In this document: positions 19,874 through 29,455 of the stretch, in pieces
How positions within the stretch are numbered: position 1 is the first letter of the stretch
Layout: each line of letters starts with the position of its first letter
Origin: Candidatus Legionella polyplacis
Lineage (GTDB): Bacteria > Pseudomonadota > Gammaproteobacteria > Legionellales > Legionellaceae
Reading direction: 5' to 3'
Length of the DNA stretch: 64,000 bases
Assembly (NCBI RefSeq): GCF_002776555.1
Contig: NZ_CP021497.1
Span: 62,001-126,000 of the forward strand
Notes under the pieces: generated by a model
Databases searched by the model: none
What the model was told of the DNA's origin: nothing
The model's input: the letters and a program-made list of their open reading frames with translations, nothing else
Position numbers and translations under genes: made by a program

Positions 19874-20197
19874 TTAAATAAAAAAACTTTCTCCACAACC
19901 ACATTGTTTTTTTTGATTAGGATTTTTAAAAATAAATTTATAATTTAATCCTTCTCGTATATAATCAATATATAATCCTTTTATATAAAAAAGACTAAAA
20001 TTATCTATATAAATTTTATAATTCTTTATAAAATTTTGAACATAATCTTTATCTTTCGGTGAAAAAACATAATCTATATTATAAGACAATCCTAAACAAC
20101 CCTTTTTTTTCACCTCTATACGAAAACCTAATACATTAGGCATTTTTTTTAAAAAATAAATAAAATGTTTTTTAGCAGTATTACTTAACTTAATCAT
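19874..20197 (-). CDS. iscA: A-type iron-sulfur carrier IscA
   Basis: IscA carries Fe-S clusters between the assembly scaffold and target proteins. The 107-residue product has the first cysteine in KKKGCLGLSY and the C-terminal pair in CGCGESF, the three ligands of the family. It lies 111 bases after iscS on the same strand. In the standard isc operon iscU lies between them, but no reading frame for it is present here. The sequence is more diverged than ErpA at 2.2 kb, so SufA is an alternative name; position favours IscA. Confidence 0.85.
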   Translation of the reverse strand: MIKLSNTAKKHFIYFLKKMPNVLGFRIEVKKKGCLGLSYNIDYVFSPKDKDYVQNFIKNYKIYIDNFSLFYIKGLYIDYIREGLNYKFIFKNPNQKKQCGCGESFFI

Positions 20198-20308
20198 CTA
20201 ATTAAATTAATACATATTTTAATATGTCAGATGTAAAATTATCATAACAATAAATTTTTTACAACTAACAATAAAATTATAATTACTAACATTTAGTTTT
20301 TAATAACA

Positions 20309-21469
20309 TTAAACATGATTAAATAATTTATTTATTTGATCATAAATAATATTAGAAACTAATTTGATATCTTTTTCTGTAGTAAATCTTCCAAAAGATA
20401 TTCTAATCGAATTTGAAGCCAAAATATCATCAATACCTAAAGCTCGCAAAACATAAGAAGATTCTTCTATTTCAGATAAACAAGTTGACATTTTAGATAC
20501 AGCTAATTGATTTAGAACAGATAAAAGAATATCTCCATCAATGTTTTTAAACGAAATATTTAAAATATTACTAACACAATTACTTTCATTACCATTCAAT
20601 TGAATTCCAGAAAGATTTTTAATTTTTTCCCACAATATTTTACGTAAATATAAAAAATATTTTTGTTCTTCTTCTCTTAAAAATTCACTTAAATAAAAAG
20701 CTTCTCCTATACCAACTATTTGATGAGTGGCTAATGTTCCTGATCTTAATCCATTTTCTTGTTTTCCACCAAATGTTTGAGGAACTAAATGAATACGTTT
20801 AGGATAATTTCTTATATATAAAACGCCAATTCCCTTTGGTCCATATATTTTATGTCCAGAAAAACTCATTAAATCTAAATAAATCTCATTTAGATTTATT
20901 TCCAATTTTCCCATACTTTGAGTTGCATCTACATGAAATATAATACCTTTATTATATAAAAATTCACCTATCGAACGAATATCTTGTATAACTCCTATTT
21001 CATTGTTAACATGCATAATAGAAACTAAAATTGTTTTATTTGTTACAGAACTTTTAAATATATCTAAATCCAATAATCCATTATTTTGTGGTTTAATATA
21101 AGTTACTTTAAATCCTCTTCTCTCTAATTCCTTACAACTATTTAATACTGACTTATGTTCAGTTTGTAAAGTAATAATATGATTCCCTTTTCTTTTATAA
21201 AACTCAACTGACCCTAAAATTGCTAAATTATTCGATTCTGTTGCTCCTGATGTAAAAATAATTTCATTAGGTAAAGCATTAATTGCATTAGCGATTTTAA
21301 TTCTAGATTCTTCTATTCCCTCTAAAGCCATTTTTCCATATATGTGAGTAGTTGATCCTGAATTTCCATATATACCTGATGGACCCAAATAATATATCAT
21401 CTTTTCTATAACTCTAGGATCAACAGGAGTTGTCGCCACATAATCTAAATAAATAGGTAATTGTTTCAT
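20309..21469 (-). CDS. iscS: Cysteine desulfurase IscS
   Basis: IscS is a PLP enzyme that takes sulfur from cysteine for Fe-S clusters and for tRNA thiolation by MnmA. The 386-residue protein has TSGATESNNLAI, the conserved TEHKSV histidine, HVDATQSMGK, the PLP lysine in SGHKIYGPKG and the C-terminal SYVLRALG. The catalytic cysteine is kept, but its loop is unusual: SKMSTCLSEIEES where E. coli has SSGSACTSASLEP. The usual YLDYSATTP is YLDYVATTP. Operon partners iscR, iscU, hscBA and fdx are not adjacent. Confidence 0.94.
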   Translation of the reverse strand: MKQLPIYLDYVATTPVDPRVIEKMIYYLGPSGIYGNSGSTTHIYGKMALEGIEESRIKIANAINALPNEIIFTSGATESNNLAILGSVEFYKRKGNHIITLQTEHKSVLNSCKELERRGFKVTYIKPQNNGLLDLDIFKSSVTNKTILVSIMHVNNEIGVIQDIRSIGEFLYNKGIIFHVDATQSMGKLEINLNEIYLDLMSFSGHKIYGPKGIGVLYIRNYPKRIHLVPQTFGGKQENGLRSGTLATHQIVGIGEAFYLSEFLREEEQKYFLYLRKILWEKIKNLSGIQLNGNESNCVSNILNISFKNIDGDILLSVLNQLAVSKMSTCLSEIEESSYVLRALGIDDILASNSIRISFGRFTTEKDIKLVSNIIYDQINKLFNHV

Positions 21470-21816
21470 TATTATATAAGTATATATAACTATTAAAAAC
21501 TATATAACTATAGTTATATAGTTTATTTTTTTAAAATAATTATTATAGTCTAAATTAAATACATTTAATTACTTATTCACTTACTAATAAAAAAATACTT
21601 TATGTAAGTTAAAACTATAATAATATTATCTATTTATATTAATATAAAAATAAAAATTCTAATAAAAATAAATTTATATGATAAACTAATTTTATATCTA
21701 TAACTAAAAAATTCAAAAATTTTTAAAAATACTAATTAATATAATTAAAATCTTTTTTCAATCAAAAAATCTATTTTTAATTTATAAATTGAAATAAATA
21801 ATTACCAATTGATTTA
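21470..21816. other. Gene-free spacer between sppA and iscS
   Basis: This 347-base A/T-rich spacer holds one strong structure, the 28-base perfect palindrome at 21497-21524. Otherwise I see neither coding potential nor a recognisable RNA. It must contain the iscS promoter. Confidence 0.5.
21497..21524. repeat. 28-bp perfect palindrome upstream of iscS
   Basis: The half-site AAACTATATAACTA is followed directly by its reverse complement TAGTTATATAGTTT with no spacer. It ends 28 bases before the iscS start codon. It could be an operator for a dimeric regulator, a transcript hairpin in the iscS leader, or a terminator. A run of T follows it on the plus strand, but no plus-strand gene reads into it. 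Confidence 0.6.
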
Positions 21817-22767
21817 CTAATATCTAATTTCATTATCAAATTTAAAAATCATAGAAAATTGACTCATAACAGACATAATCATAGTTTTAAAAAATTTCTC
21901 AATAATATTGTATTTATAACTATAATTTATTACTTTATTAATTTTTAATATATCAAAAGCAACTTGATCACTGCTAGCAAATCCATCTATTAATCCTATT
22001 GTTTTTGCATCAATACCAGTCCAAAAAATTCCAGAAAATATATTTTTATATTTATTAATTTTTAGTCGATTTCCTCTGCCTTTAATAACTTGTTTTATAA
22101 ACTGTTTATGAATATCAAATAATATCCGATGTAATACTTTCAATTGGTAAGATTTAATTGGTAAAAAAGAATCTAAAAAATTTTTATTTTCTCCTGAAGT
22201 ATATACTCTTCGAGATATACCTAATTTTTTTATAGTATCTACAAACCCAAATCCATTATATAATACTCCAATTGATCCAATAATACTTGATGGATTTGCA
22301 TAAATATATTCAGTACCAGAGGCTATATAATAAGCAGCAGATGTACATATATCAGAACATACGGAATATATCTTAATTTTTGGAAAATTTTTTCTATAAT
22401 ATTGAACTATATTATATATATAATCAGCCTGAACTGGACTACCACCTGGACTATTTATACGCAATATAATTGCTTTTAATCCTTTGCTTTTATATGCTAA
22501 ATTCATTGATCGAGAAAAATTTTCTGAATTTGCATAATATGAATTAAAAATAGGACCATCAATATCAATTAAACCAACATGTTCAACATTATTATTATTA
22601 TTTTTATTTAAGAATTGAAATACCACAAAAAATATAAATAATACTAAAAAAATTCTTTTAATCCATACCCAAATATATTCATATTTCTGATATAATAAAA
22701 AACTATCATATTTATTAGTGAATAAATTTTGTCTTTTAATATTTTTATCAGATACGAAATTATTCAT
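21817..22767 (-). CDS. sppA: Signal peptide peptidase SppA (36K type)
   Basis: SppA is a membrane-anchored serine protease that digests cleaved signal peptides. The 316-residue product has one N-terminal membrane segment (about residues 37-54). The ILRINSPGGSPVQADYI segment follows, then the nucleophile serine in CTSAAYYIASG and the general-base lysine in GENKNFLDSFLP. NPSSIIGSIGVL confirms the S49 family. Length matches the short, single-domain SppA rather than the 67K E. coli form. It stands alone upstream of iscS. Confidence 0.93.
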   Translation of the reverse strand: MNNFVSDKNIKRQNLFTNKYDSFLLYQKYEYIWVWIKRIFLVLFIFFVVFQFLNKNNNNNVEHVGLIDIDGPIFNSYYANSENFSRSMNLAYKSKGLKAIILRINSPGGSPVQADYIYNIVQYYRKNFPKIKIYSVCSDICTSAAYYIASGTEYIYANPSSIIGSIGVLYNGFGFVDTIKKLGISRRVYTSGENKNFLDSFLPIKSYQLKVLHRILFDIHKQFIKQVIKGRGNRLKINKYKNIFSGIFWTGIDAKTIGLIDGFASSDQVAFDILKINKVINYSYKYNIIEKFFKTMIMSVMSQFSMIFKFDNEIRY

Positions 22768-22992
22768 ACAATTTAGATAACTATTAAAAAATATTTTTAT
22801 TAAAAAATATAAATAACAAATTTTATTTATTAATTAATAATATTGTAATAATACAATTATTTATTTTTTATATAAAAATAATATTACTATAAATTTATAT
22901 TTTTTTAAATAATATTAAAAATTAATCAAAAAAAACTAAAATTAACAAAAATATGTTTATAAAACAATATATATAATTAAACGTATAATACA

Positions 22993-23085
22993 GGAGAGAT
23001 GGCCGAGAGGATTAAGGCGTTCCCCTGCTAAGGGAATATGAAAAAAAAATAAATTTCATCGAGGGTTCGAATCCCTCTCTCTCCG
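22993..23085 (+). tRNA. tRNA-Ser (GCT)
   Basis: This 93-nt class II tRNA has acceptor GGAGAGA/TCTCTCC, anticodon stem TTCCC/GGGAA with loop CTGCTAA (anticodon GCT), a variable arm with an A9 run, and T arm GAGGGTTCGAATCCCTC. The discriminator is G and no CCA is encoded. tRNA-Arg follows 18 bases later, probably in the same transcript. Confidence 0.96.
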
Positions 23086-23103
23086 ATAACAGATAAAAAT
23101 TAA

Positions 23104-23178
23104 GTGCCCATAGCTCAGTTTGGATAGAGCACTTGGCTACGAACCAAGAGGACGGGAGTTCAAATCTCTCTGGGCATA
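23104..23178 (+). tRNA. tRNA-Arg (ACG)
   Basis: The cloverleaf has acceptor GTGCCCA/TGGGCAT with a terminal G-U pair, anticodon stem CTTGG/CCAAG with loop CTACGAA (anticodon ACG) and T arm GGGAG/CTCTC. The discriminator is A, with no encoded CCA. ACG requires deamination of A34 to inosine by TadA to read CGC and CGA codons. Confidence 0.96.
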
Positions 23179-23291
23179 AAATAAATTACTAAACCTTACT
23201 AAAAGTAAAAAAGATAATCACAGACAGAAAAATATAAAAATACAAAGTAATACTCATTTTAAAAAAAATATTAATTTTCATTAAATTTTGA

Positions 23292-25232
23292 TTAAGATAA
23301 TTTTATCAACTTCACATTTTTATCAATATAATTACTTAAAAATTTATTTACTAAATTAATAAAATCTAAAGGATTTTCTAATTTTCCACTTTCAACTAAT
23401 AAAGCTTGATAATATAACATAAAGACATAATCAGAAAATAATTCATTATCATCAATATGATATAAATTTTTTACTAATAAATGATTAGGATTTATTTCAA
23501 AAATTGGATTAGATTCAGGAACTTTTTGACCAACTTCTTTTAACAGTCTTTTCATCTCTAATCCCATATCATTATCATCTGCTACAATACAAACTGGAAA
23601 ATTCTCTAAACGATTAGTACTTCTAACATCTTTAACATGTTTCTCTAAAACATTTTTTACTTTATTTATTATAATTGTTAATAACTTATTGTCTTTATCT
23701 TCTGAAATAGAATATATATTTCTATCAACAATAGAATCAATCTTTCCTTTACTGATAGATTGAAATTTTTTTCCTTTATATTCACCTATATAACTAATTA
23801 ACCATTCATCAATTTTATCAATAAGTAATAACACTTCTATATTCTTTTTTCTAAAAACTTCTAATAATGGATTATTTATAGCAGATAAATAGTTAGATGC
23901 TATAAGATAAAAAATTTTATTTTGATCTTTTTGCATTCTAGATACATAATCAAAAATAGATATCTTTTTTTTATCTAAAAAACTATGTGTACTAAAAAAT
24001 CGTAATAACTTTAAAATATTTTCACGATTTTCATAATCCTCAATAGGACCTTCCTTTAAAAATAGACCAAAAGAATTCCAAAATTCTTCATAAATATCTG
24101 GAGATTCAATACTAATTTTTTCTAAAGCAGATAAAATTCGTTTTGTACAATAAGATTTTATAGAATTAACTTGTTTATTATCTTGCAACATTTCTCTAGA
24201 AATGTTTAAAGGCAAACCAAAAGTATCAACTATTCCTTTAACAAAACGCAAATAACGAGGAATAAACTGATTAGCATGATCCATAATAAATACACGCTTC
24301 ACATATAATTTTAAACCATATTTATGTTCCTTTTGATAAATATCAAAAGGAACATATTTCGGTATATAAATTAAAACAATATAATCTTTTTTTCCTTCTA
24401 TTTTGCTATGAATCCATAACAAAGGATCTTTTGAATCATTAAAAGAATTTTTATAGAATCTCTGATATTTTTCATCACTAATTTCATGTTTCGATAAAGT
24501 CCACAATGCATTACTTTGATTTATTACTTCATATCTAATATTATTTTTTTCATCCAAAGAACGATCATTATTATTTTTTTCATATTTTCTCATCATAATT
24601 GGCCAACATATATGATTAGAATATTTATTAATTACACTTCTAATACTCCAATCATTTAAATATTCATCACTATTCTCTTTCAAATAAAGAATTACTTTAG
24701 TACCTCTATGTTTTATATTCTCTTTACTAATAGTAAATTCTCCACAACCATCAGATTCCCAAACAATACCATCATCACTAGATAAACCAGCTTTTCTACT
24801 TTTTACTATTACTTTTTTAGAAACAATAAAAGCCGAATAAAAACCAACTCCAAACTGACCAATAAGATCTATATTTTTTTCTTTATTATTAATCAATTTA
24901 TCAACAAACTCTTTTGTTCCAGATTTTGCTATCATACCTAAATTTTCTATTGCTTCATTCCAATTCAATCCTATTCCATTATCACTTATAATAATTGTTT
25001 TATTTAAATCAAAATCTACTTTTATTTTTAATTCACTATCATCTTCATAAAGTAATGGATTTGATATGGCTAAAAAACGTAATTTGTCCAACGCATCTGA
25101 AGCATTGGAAATCAATTCTCTTAAAAAAATATCTTTTTTAGAATACAAAGAATCTATTACTAATCGTAAAACACGCTTTATATCAGCATGAAAACCTAAT
25201 GTTTTCTTATTAACACTATTATTTAAATTCAT
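23292..25232 (-). CDS. htpG: Chaperone HtpG (Hsp90)
   Basis: HtpG is the bacterial Hsp90. The 646-residue protein (E. coli 624) has the GHKL ATPase motifs in LRELISNASDALDKLR, ISDNGIGLNW and GQFGVGFYSAFIV. The middle domain contains RVFIMDHANQFIPRYLRFVKGIVD and LPLNISREMLQ, and the C-terminal dimerisation domain ends near the stop. Unlike groES, no convincing sigma-32 promoter is visible upstream; that leader contains a T13 run on the coding strand. It is a single-gene unit. Confidence 0.97.
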   Translation of the reverse strand: MNLNNSVNKKTLGFHADIKRVLRLVIDSLYSKKDIFLRELISNASDALDKLRFLAISNPLLYEDDSELKIKVDFDLNKTIIISDNGIGLNWNEAIENLGMIAKSGTKEFVDKLINNKEKNIDLIGQFGVGFYSAFIVSKKVIVKSRKAGLSSDDGIVWESDGCGEFTISKENIKHRGTKVILYLKENSDEYLNDWSIRSVINKYSNHICWPIMMRKYEKNNNDRSLDEKNNIRYEVINQSNALWTLSKHEISDEKYQRFYKNSFNDSKDPLLWIHSKIEGKKDYIVLIYIPKYVPFDIYQKEHKYGLKLYVKRVFIMDHANQFIPRYLRFVKGIVDTFGLPLNISREMLQDNKQVNSIKSYCTKRILSALEKISIESPDIYEEFWNSFGLFLKEGPIEDYENRENILKLLRFFSTHSFLDKKKISIFDYVSRMQKDQNKIFYLIASNYLSAINNPLLEVFRKKNIEVLLLIDKIDEWLISYIGEYKGKKFQSISKGKIDSIVDRNIYSISEDKDNKLLTIIINKVKNVLEKHVKDVRSTNRLENFPVCIVADDNDMGLEMKRLLKEVGQKVPESNPIFEINPNHLLVKNLYHIDDNELFSDYVFMLYYQALLVESGKLENPLDFINLVNKFLSNYIDKNVKLIKLS

Positions 25233-25447
25233 ATTTAAATTAAAACCTCAAAGACTATATAAATTATTCTTTATATATAGATAAAAAAAAAAAAATCAAG
25301 TTCTTAAATTTAAAAAATTTTTTACTGTTTAGTAAATATTATTATTTTACATAAAACATTAAATATTAAACATATGTATGATAAAATACAAACTTATCAT
25401 AATTATACTTTTATTAATAAAAACGAAATAATTAAATATAAAATAAT

Positions 25448-25615
25448 ATGAAAAAATATAAAAAATATATTTGTGTTATTTGTGGTTTTATTTATGATGA
25501 AGAAAAAGGATTTCCTGAAGATAATATAAATCCAGGAACATTATGGGAAGATATTCCAGAAAATTGGTTATGCCCAGAATGTGGGGTTACTAAAGAAGAT
25601 TTCGAACAAATATAA
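25448..25615 (+). CDS. Rubredoxin (55 residues)
   Basis: Rubredoxins are small electron carriers with one Fe bound by four cysteines. The product begins [17 protein letters not shown] and has both ligand pairs: CVICG at residues 9-13 and [11 protein letters not shown] at residues 42-52. The family's aromatic core residues are present in FIYD, LWED and NWLCP. The length of 55 is normal. It is followed 31 bases later by folK. Its redox partner is not visible in the window. Confidence 0.95.
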   Translation: MKKYKKYICVICGFIYDEEKGFPEDNINPGTLWEDIPENWLCPECGVTKEDFEQI

Positions 25616-25646
25616 AAGAAAAAAATTATAGTTTTATTAAATAAAA

Positions 25647-26078
25647 ATGGATAATTTATCTTATATTGGTTTAGGTAGTAATTTAAAAACACCTTATAGG
25701 CAATTAAAGATTGCTATTAATAATTTAAAAAAAATACCTTATACAACTATAGTAAATGTATCAAATTTTTATTTTAATAAAGCTATTGGAAGAAAAATTC
25801 AACCTGATTTTTATAATGCGGTTGTAGCATTGCAAACTACAATAGGACCTAAAAAACTATTATTTTATTGTCAAATTATTGAATTAAAACAAAAAAGAAA
25901 AAGAAATATAAGATGGCAAAGCAGAACAATTGATATTGATATTTTATTCTTCAAATCTATTAAAATTAACGAAAAAAAATTAACTATTCCACATCCAAGA
26001 ATTTATTCTCGTGATTTTGTAATCAAACCTTTATTAGAAATTGCTCCTCATTTTAAAATTTATTTTTCAAATAAATGA
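25647..26078 (+). CDS. folK: Dihydropteridine pyrophosphokinase FolK (HPPK)
   Basis: FolK transfers pyrophosphate from ATP to 6-hydroxymethyl-7,8-dihydropterin, a step of folate synthesis. The 143-residue product has the N-terminal YIGLGSNL, the metal-binding RTIDIDILFF (about residues 93-102) and PHPRIYSRDFVIKPLLEIAP near the C-terminus. It is short compared with E. coli (159) but complete for the family core. It lies downstream of rubredoxin on the plus strand and converges on lspA. It suggests that folate synthesis is at least partly retained, which may matter to a host. Confidence 0.94.
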   Translation: MDNLSYIGLGSNLKTPYRQLKIAINNLKKIPYTTIVNVSNFYFNKAIGRKIQPDFYNAVVALQTTIGPKKLLFYCQIIELKQKRKRNIRWQSRTIDIDILFFKSIKINEKKLTIPHPRIYSRDFVIKPLLEIAPHFKIYFSNK

Positions 26079-26103
26079 AAACCTCTAAATAATTATTAGA
26101 AAT

Positions 26104-26570
26104 TTAATATTTATTTATTATAAACATAATACAAAGTATTATTATTCCAACAAAAATACAAATATCAGCTACATTTAAAACTAAATTATGATTTTTATCA
26201 TAATTTATATATACATAATCTATAACATATCCAAATCTTATACGATCATAAAAATTACTTATCCCACCACCTATTATTAGACTTATAGATAAAGAATGAA
26301 TAACAAAGTGTTTTTTTTTTTAAAAAAAAATAAAACCATCATCAAAAATAATAATATTATACTATCTATAAAAATAAAAAACCAATAATTTAAAAAATTT
26401 AACATACCAAATACTATTCCACTATTATAAGTCGGAATATTATTCAGAATAAAGAAATTAAATCGAAACATAGAATTGATGTAAAAACATACAAAAAATA
26501 ATTTTATAAATTGATCAATTACAAAAATTATAAATATTATTAAATAATATTTTAAATATAATTTTTTCAT
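26104..26570 (-). CDS. lspA: Lipoprotein signal peptidase LspA, frame broken in an A11 tract
   Basis: LspA cleaves prolipoprotein signal peptides in the inner membrane. The first frame (26570-26283, 95 residues) has the IDQFIKLF start and the YNSGIVFG motif, then runs out of frame in a run of 11 A (26321-26311). The other frame, from 26310 to a stop at 26104 (68 codons), carries the rest of the family: IIGGGISNFYDRIRFGYVIDYV and LNVADICIFVG, which hold the two catalytic aspartates. One extra A or two fewer would restore a normal-length enzyme. It closes the ribF-ileS-lspA operon. Polymerase slippage, a sequence error or true loss are all possible. Confidence 0.85.
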
Positions 26571-26659
26571 TGTTAAATATTTATTTTAAATAATATACTA
26601 TTATTTTGCAATAATAGTAATTTCTATAAATTATTTCTTTAATAAATAAAATATTTAAT

Positions 26660-29455
26660 TTACGCAAACACTCTTTTTTCTTCATTCCCTGTAATATTTC
26701 CTATACAACGATTACAAAGATCTAAATATTTTAAACTACGTCCAATATCTTTACTTCTATGCCAACATCTTTCACATTTTTTATACTTACTTTTTTTAAT
26801 TAAAATTTTAATATTCTTATCAAATTGATTTGAAATTTTACTATCTGTTTGACAAATTTTAACATTTGAAACTAATAAAATAAATTTCAATTCATTTTCT
26901 ATTTCTTTAAGAGACAAAAAAAATTCTTTATTTACATATAAAACAATTTCAGTTTCTAAAGATGATTTAATGATTCCTAAAATACGTTGTTTTTCTAATT
27001 CTTTATTTACTTGATTACGAAGTTTTTGTATTTCATCCCAAAAATACATTTCTATACTAGAAATATTTGGCCATTTATTATACCAAGATTGAATAAATAT
27101 TGAATTACTATCATTGCTAGGTATATTTTTCCAAATTTCTTCAGCAGTAAAAGATAAAATAGGAGCTAACATTCTAGTTAAAGAATGAACAACATGAAAC
27201 ATAGCAGTTTGACATGAACGTCTTGCTTTACTTTCTTTTGCATTAGTATACTGCCTATCTTTTATAATATCTAAATAAAAACTACTCATATCTAATAAAC
27301 AAAAATTATATATCTTTTGATATACAATATGAAAATTATATTGATCATAAGCTTTGATAACCTCTTCTTGCAACTTCATACAACGAAAAATTATCCATTT
27401 ATCTATTTCTACAAATAAAGTATTATTAAAAACTAAATGTTTCTCAGGTTCAAAATCAAATAAATTAGCCAAGACATATCTTACTGTATTTCTAATACGT
27501 CTATATGCTTCTTGAATTCGTTTAATATTTTCATTTGAAACATTTATTTCATTTCTATAATCAATAGAAGTTATTAACAAACGTAATATATCAGCCCCAT
27601 ACTGATTAATTAAGTCTCTTAAATTTACATAATTTTTAGCAGATTTAGAAAATTTTTTTCCTTTAGAATCTAATATATATCCATGAGTTAAAACAGATTT
27701 ATAAGGGCTAGAATTATTAATTATCGTAGAAATAGTTAATGAAGAATTAAACCATCCTCTATATTGATCATATCCTTCTAAATATAAATCTACAGGAATA
27801 ATAAAATTTTTTATTTTTTTAGATAAAAAATTATAAGATGTTCCAGAATCAAACCATACATCTAAAATATCGTTAACTTTAATATATTCTTTATATTTAG
27901 AACCTAAAAATGATTTAAGATCTAAATTTAACCAACTATCTATTCCGTTTTTTTCTATTAAGTTTGCAATATTTTTTAAAAATTTATTAGTATCAGGATG
28001 TAATTTTTTAGTTATTTTATGAATAAACAAAGGCATAGGAGTACCCCAAGACCTCTGACGAGAAATGCACCAATCTGGTCTTTTATTAATCATATCTATC
28101 ATATGATCTTTTCCCCAACTTGGAATCCATCGAACTTTATTAACATTCTCAATAATTTTTTCACGCAATTTATTTTTATTCATAGATATGAACCATTGAG
28201 GTGTTGCTAAATAAATTACAGGTGTTTTATGTCTCCAACAATGAGGATAATTATGGATTACAAAAGTTTGATATAATAAACTATGTTTCTTTTTCAAAAT
28301 TTCAATAATTTTTTTATCAGATTTTAAAACATTCATCCCACCTAATAAGTTAATATCATTAAAATAGCGACCTTTTTTTGAAACTGTGTTTACAATATTT
28401 AAATTATATTTTTTTCCTATCAAATAATCTTCAGGACCATGAGCTGATGCTATATGAACACAACCAGTTCCAGAACTAATACTAATATGATTATCCAAAA
28501 CAATAGGTACTTTACGAGAATAAAATGGATGAAAAAGCAAAAAATATTCTAATTCTTTAGCATTTATTTTTAATAAAACCTTATATTCTGTAATAGAATA
28601 ACGTTTCATTACTTCATCTGTTAATAAACAAGATATCAAAAAATAATTTTGATATGTTTCTACTAAACTATATTTAGCATTTGAATTTAAACAAACAGCT
28701 TCATTAGAAGGTAATGTCCATGGAGTTGTAGTCCAAATTGGAACAATAATAGGCTTATTAGATATGTTTAAACAAAATTTAGAAAAAAATTTCTTTATGT
28801 TAACTAAAAAAAATGCGACATCAATAGAAAACGATTGTTTTTGATTATATTCAATTTCTGCTTCTGCCAAAGAAGAATTACAATCAATACACCAATAAAT
28901 AGGTTTAAATCCATATTCTAAATATCCTCCTTGAATAACTCTACTTAACACACGAATAACATTCGCAATATAATGTTTATCCATTGTCAAATAACAATTA
29001 CTCCAATCAGAAAATATACCTAATCGTTTAAATTCTTTTTTTTGAATACTAATCTGACCTTTTACATATTTATAACATTCTTTCTTAAACTCTAAAAAAT
29101 CAATATTTTTTCCACACTTCCCAAATTCTTTTTCAATATTTAATTCAATAGGCAAACCATGACAATCCCATCCTGGTATATAATTTATATTAAAATTACC
29201 AAAAATTTTAGTTTTTAAAACTATATCTTTTAGAATTTTATTCAATGCATGCCCATAATGCAAATCGCCATTTGCATAAGGAGGACCATCATGCAATATA
29301 AAATTTTTACATTTCACTCTATGTTGTTTAATTTTTTCATAGATATTTGATGAAGTCCATTCAAGTAATATTTCATGTTCACGTTTTGTTAAATTTGCTT
29401 TCATAGGAAATAAAGTATATGGCAAATTTAAAGTGTCTTTATATGCTTTTATCAT
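26660..29455 (-). CDS. ileS: Isoleucyl-tRNA synthetase
   Basis: This class I synthetase charges tRNA-Ile. The protein has about 931 residues (E. coli 938) and carries the HIGH-type motif in PPYANGDLHYGHALN, the class I GWDCHGLP segment and a CP1 editing domain with TTTPWTLPSN. The KMSKS-type motif is KGKKFSKSAKNYV. A C-terminal zinc site is formed by CERCWH and CNRC. I chose the ATG at 29455, which gives MIKAYKDTLNLP as in the family; a TTG at 29473 is possible. It overlaps the end of ribF by 17 bases. Confidence 0.97.
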   Translation of the reverse strand: MIKAYKDTLNLPYTLFPMKANLTKREHEILLEWTSSNIYEKIKQHRVKCKNFILHDGPPYANGDLHYGHALNKILKDIVLKTKIFGNFNINYIPGWDCHGLPIELNIEKEFGKCGKNIDFLEFKKECYKYVKGQISIQKKEFKRLGIFSDWSNCYLTMDKHYIANVIRVLSRVIQGGYLEYGFKPIYWCIDCNSSLAEAEIEYNQKQSFSIDVAFFLVNIKKFFSKFCLNISNKPIIVPIWTTTPWTLPSNEAVCLNSNAKYSLVETYQNYFLISCLLTDEVMKRYSITEYKVLLKINAKELEYFLLFHPFYSRKVPIVLDNHISISSGTGCVHIASAHGPEDYLIGKKYNLNIVNTVSKKGRYFNDINLLGGMNVLKSDKKIIEILKKKHSLLYQTFVIHNYPHCWRHKTPVIYLATPQWFISMNKNKLREKIIENVNKVRWIPSWGKDHMIDMINKRPDWCISRQRSWGTPMPLFIHKITKKLHPDTNKFLKNIANLIEKNGIDSWLNLDLKSFLGSKYKEYIKVNDILDVWFDSGTSYNFLSKKIKNFIIPVDLYLEGYDQYRGWFNSSLTISTIINNSSPYKSVLTHGYILDSKGKKFSKSAKNYVNLRDLINQYGADILRLLITSIDYRNEINVSNENIKRIQEAYRRIRNTVRYVLANLFDFEPEKHLVFNNTLFVEIDKWIIFRCMKLQEEVIKAYDQYNFHIVYQKIYNFCLLDMSSFYLDIIKDRQYTNAKESKARRSCQTAMFHVVHSLTRMLAPILSFTAEEIWKNIPSNDSNSIFIQSWYNKWPNISSIEMYFWDEIQKLRNQVNKELEKQRILGIIKSSLETEIVLYVNKEFFLSLKEIENELKFILLVSNVKICQTDSKISNQFDKNIKILIKKSKYKKCERCWHRSKDIGRSLKYLDLCNRCIGNITGNEEKRVFA

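Noticed and set aside
20198-20308. Possible remnant of iscU between iscS and iscA
   Set aside because: I looked for cysteine-containing scaffold motifs in both strands of this 111-base gap and saw none; it is too short for more than a fragment.
20309-21469. IscS as an inactive pseudo-enzyme because of its altered loop
   Set aside because: The catalytic Cys, PLP lysine, histidine and aspartate are all kept and alignment length is unchanged, so activity is likely.
22984-22989. Perfect TATAAT just before tRNA-Ser(GCT)
   Set aside because: It ends 3 bases before the mature tRNA 5' end, too close for a -10 box; no matching -35 box is clear for it or for the TATAAT at 22972-22977.
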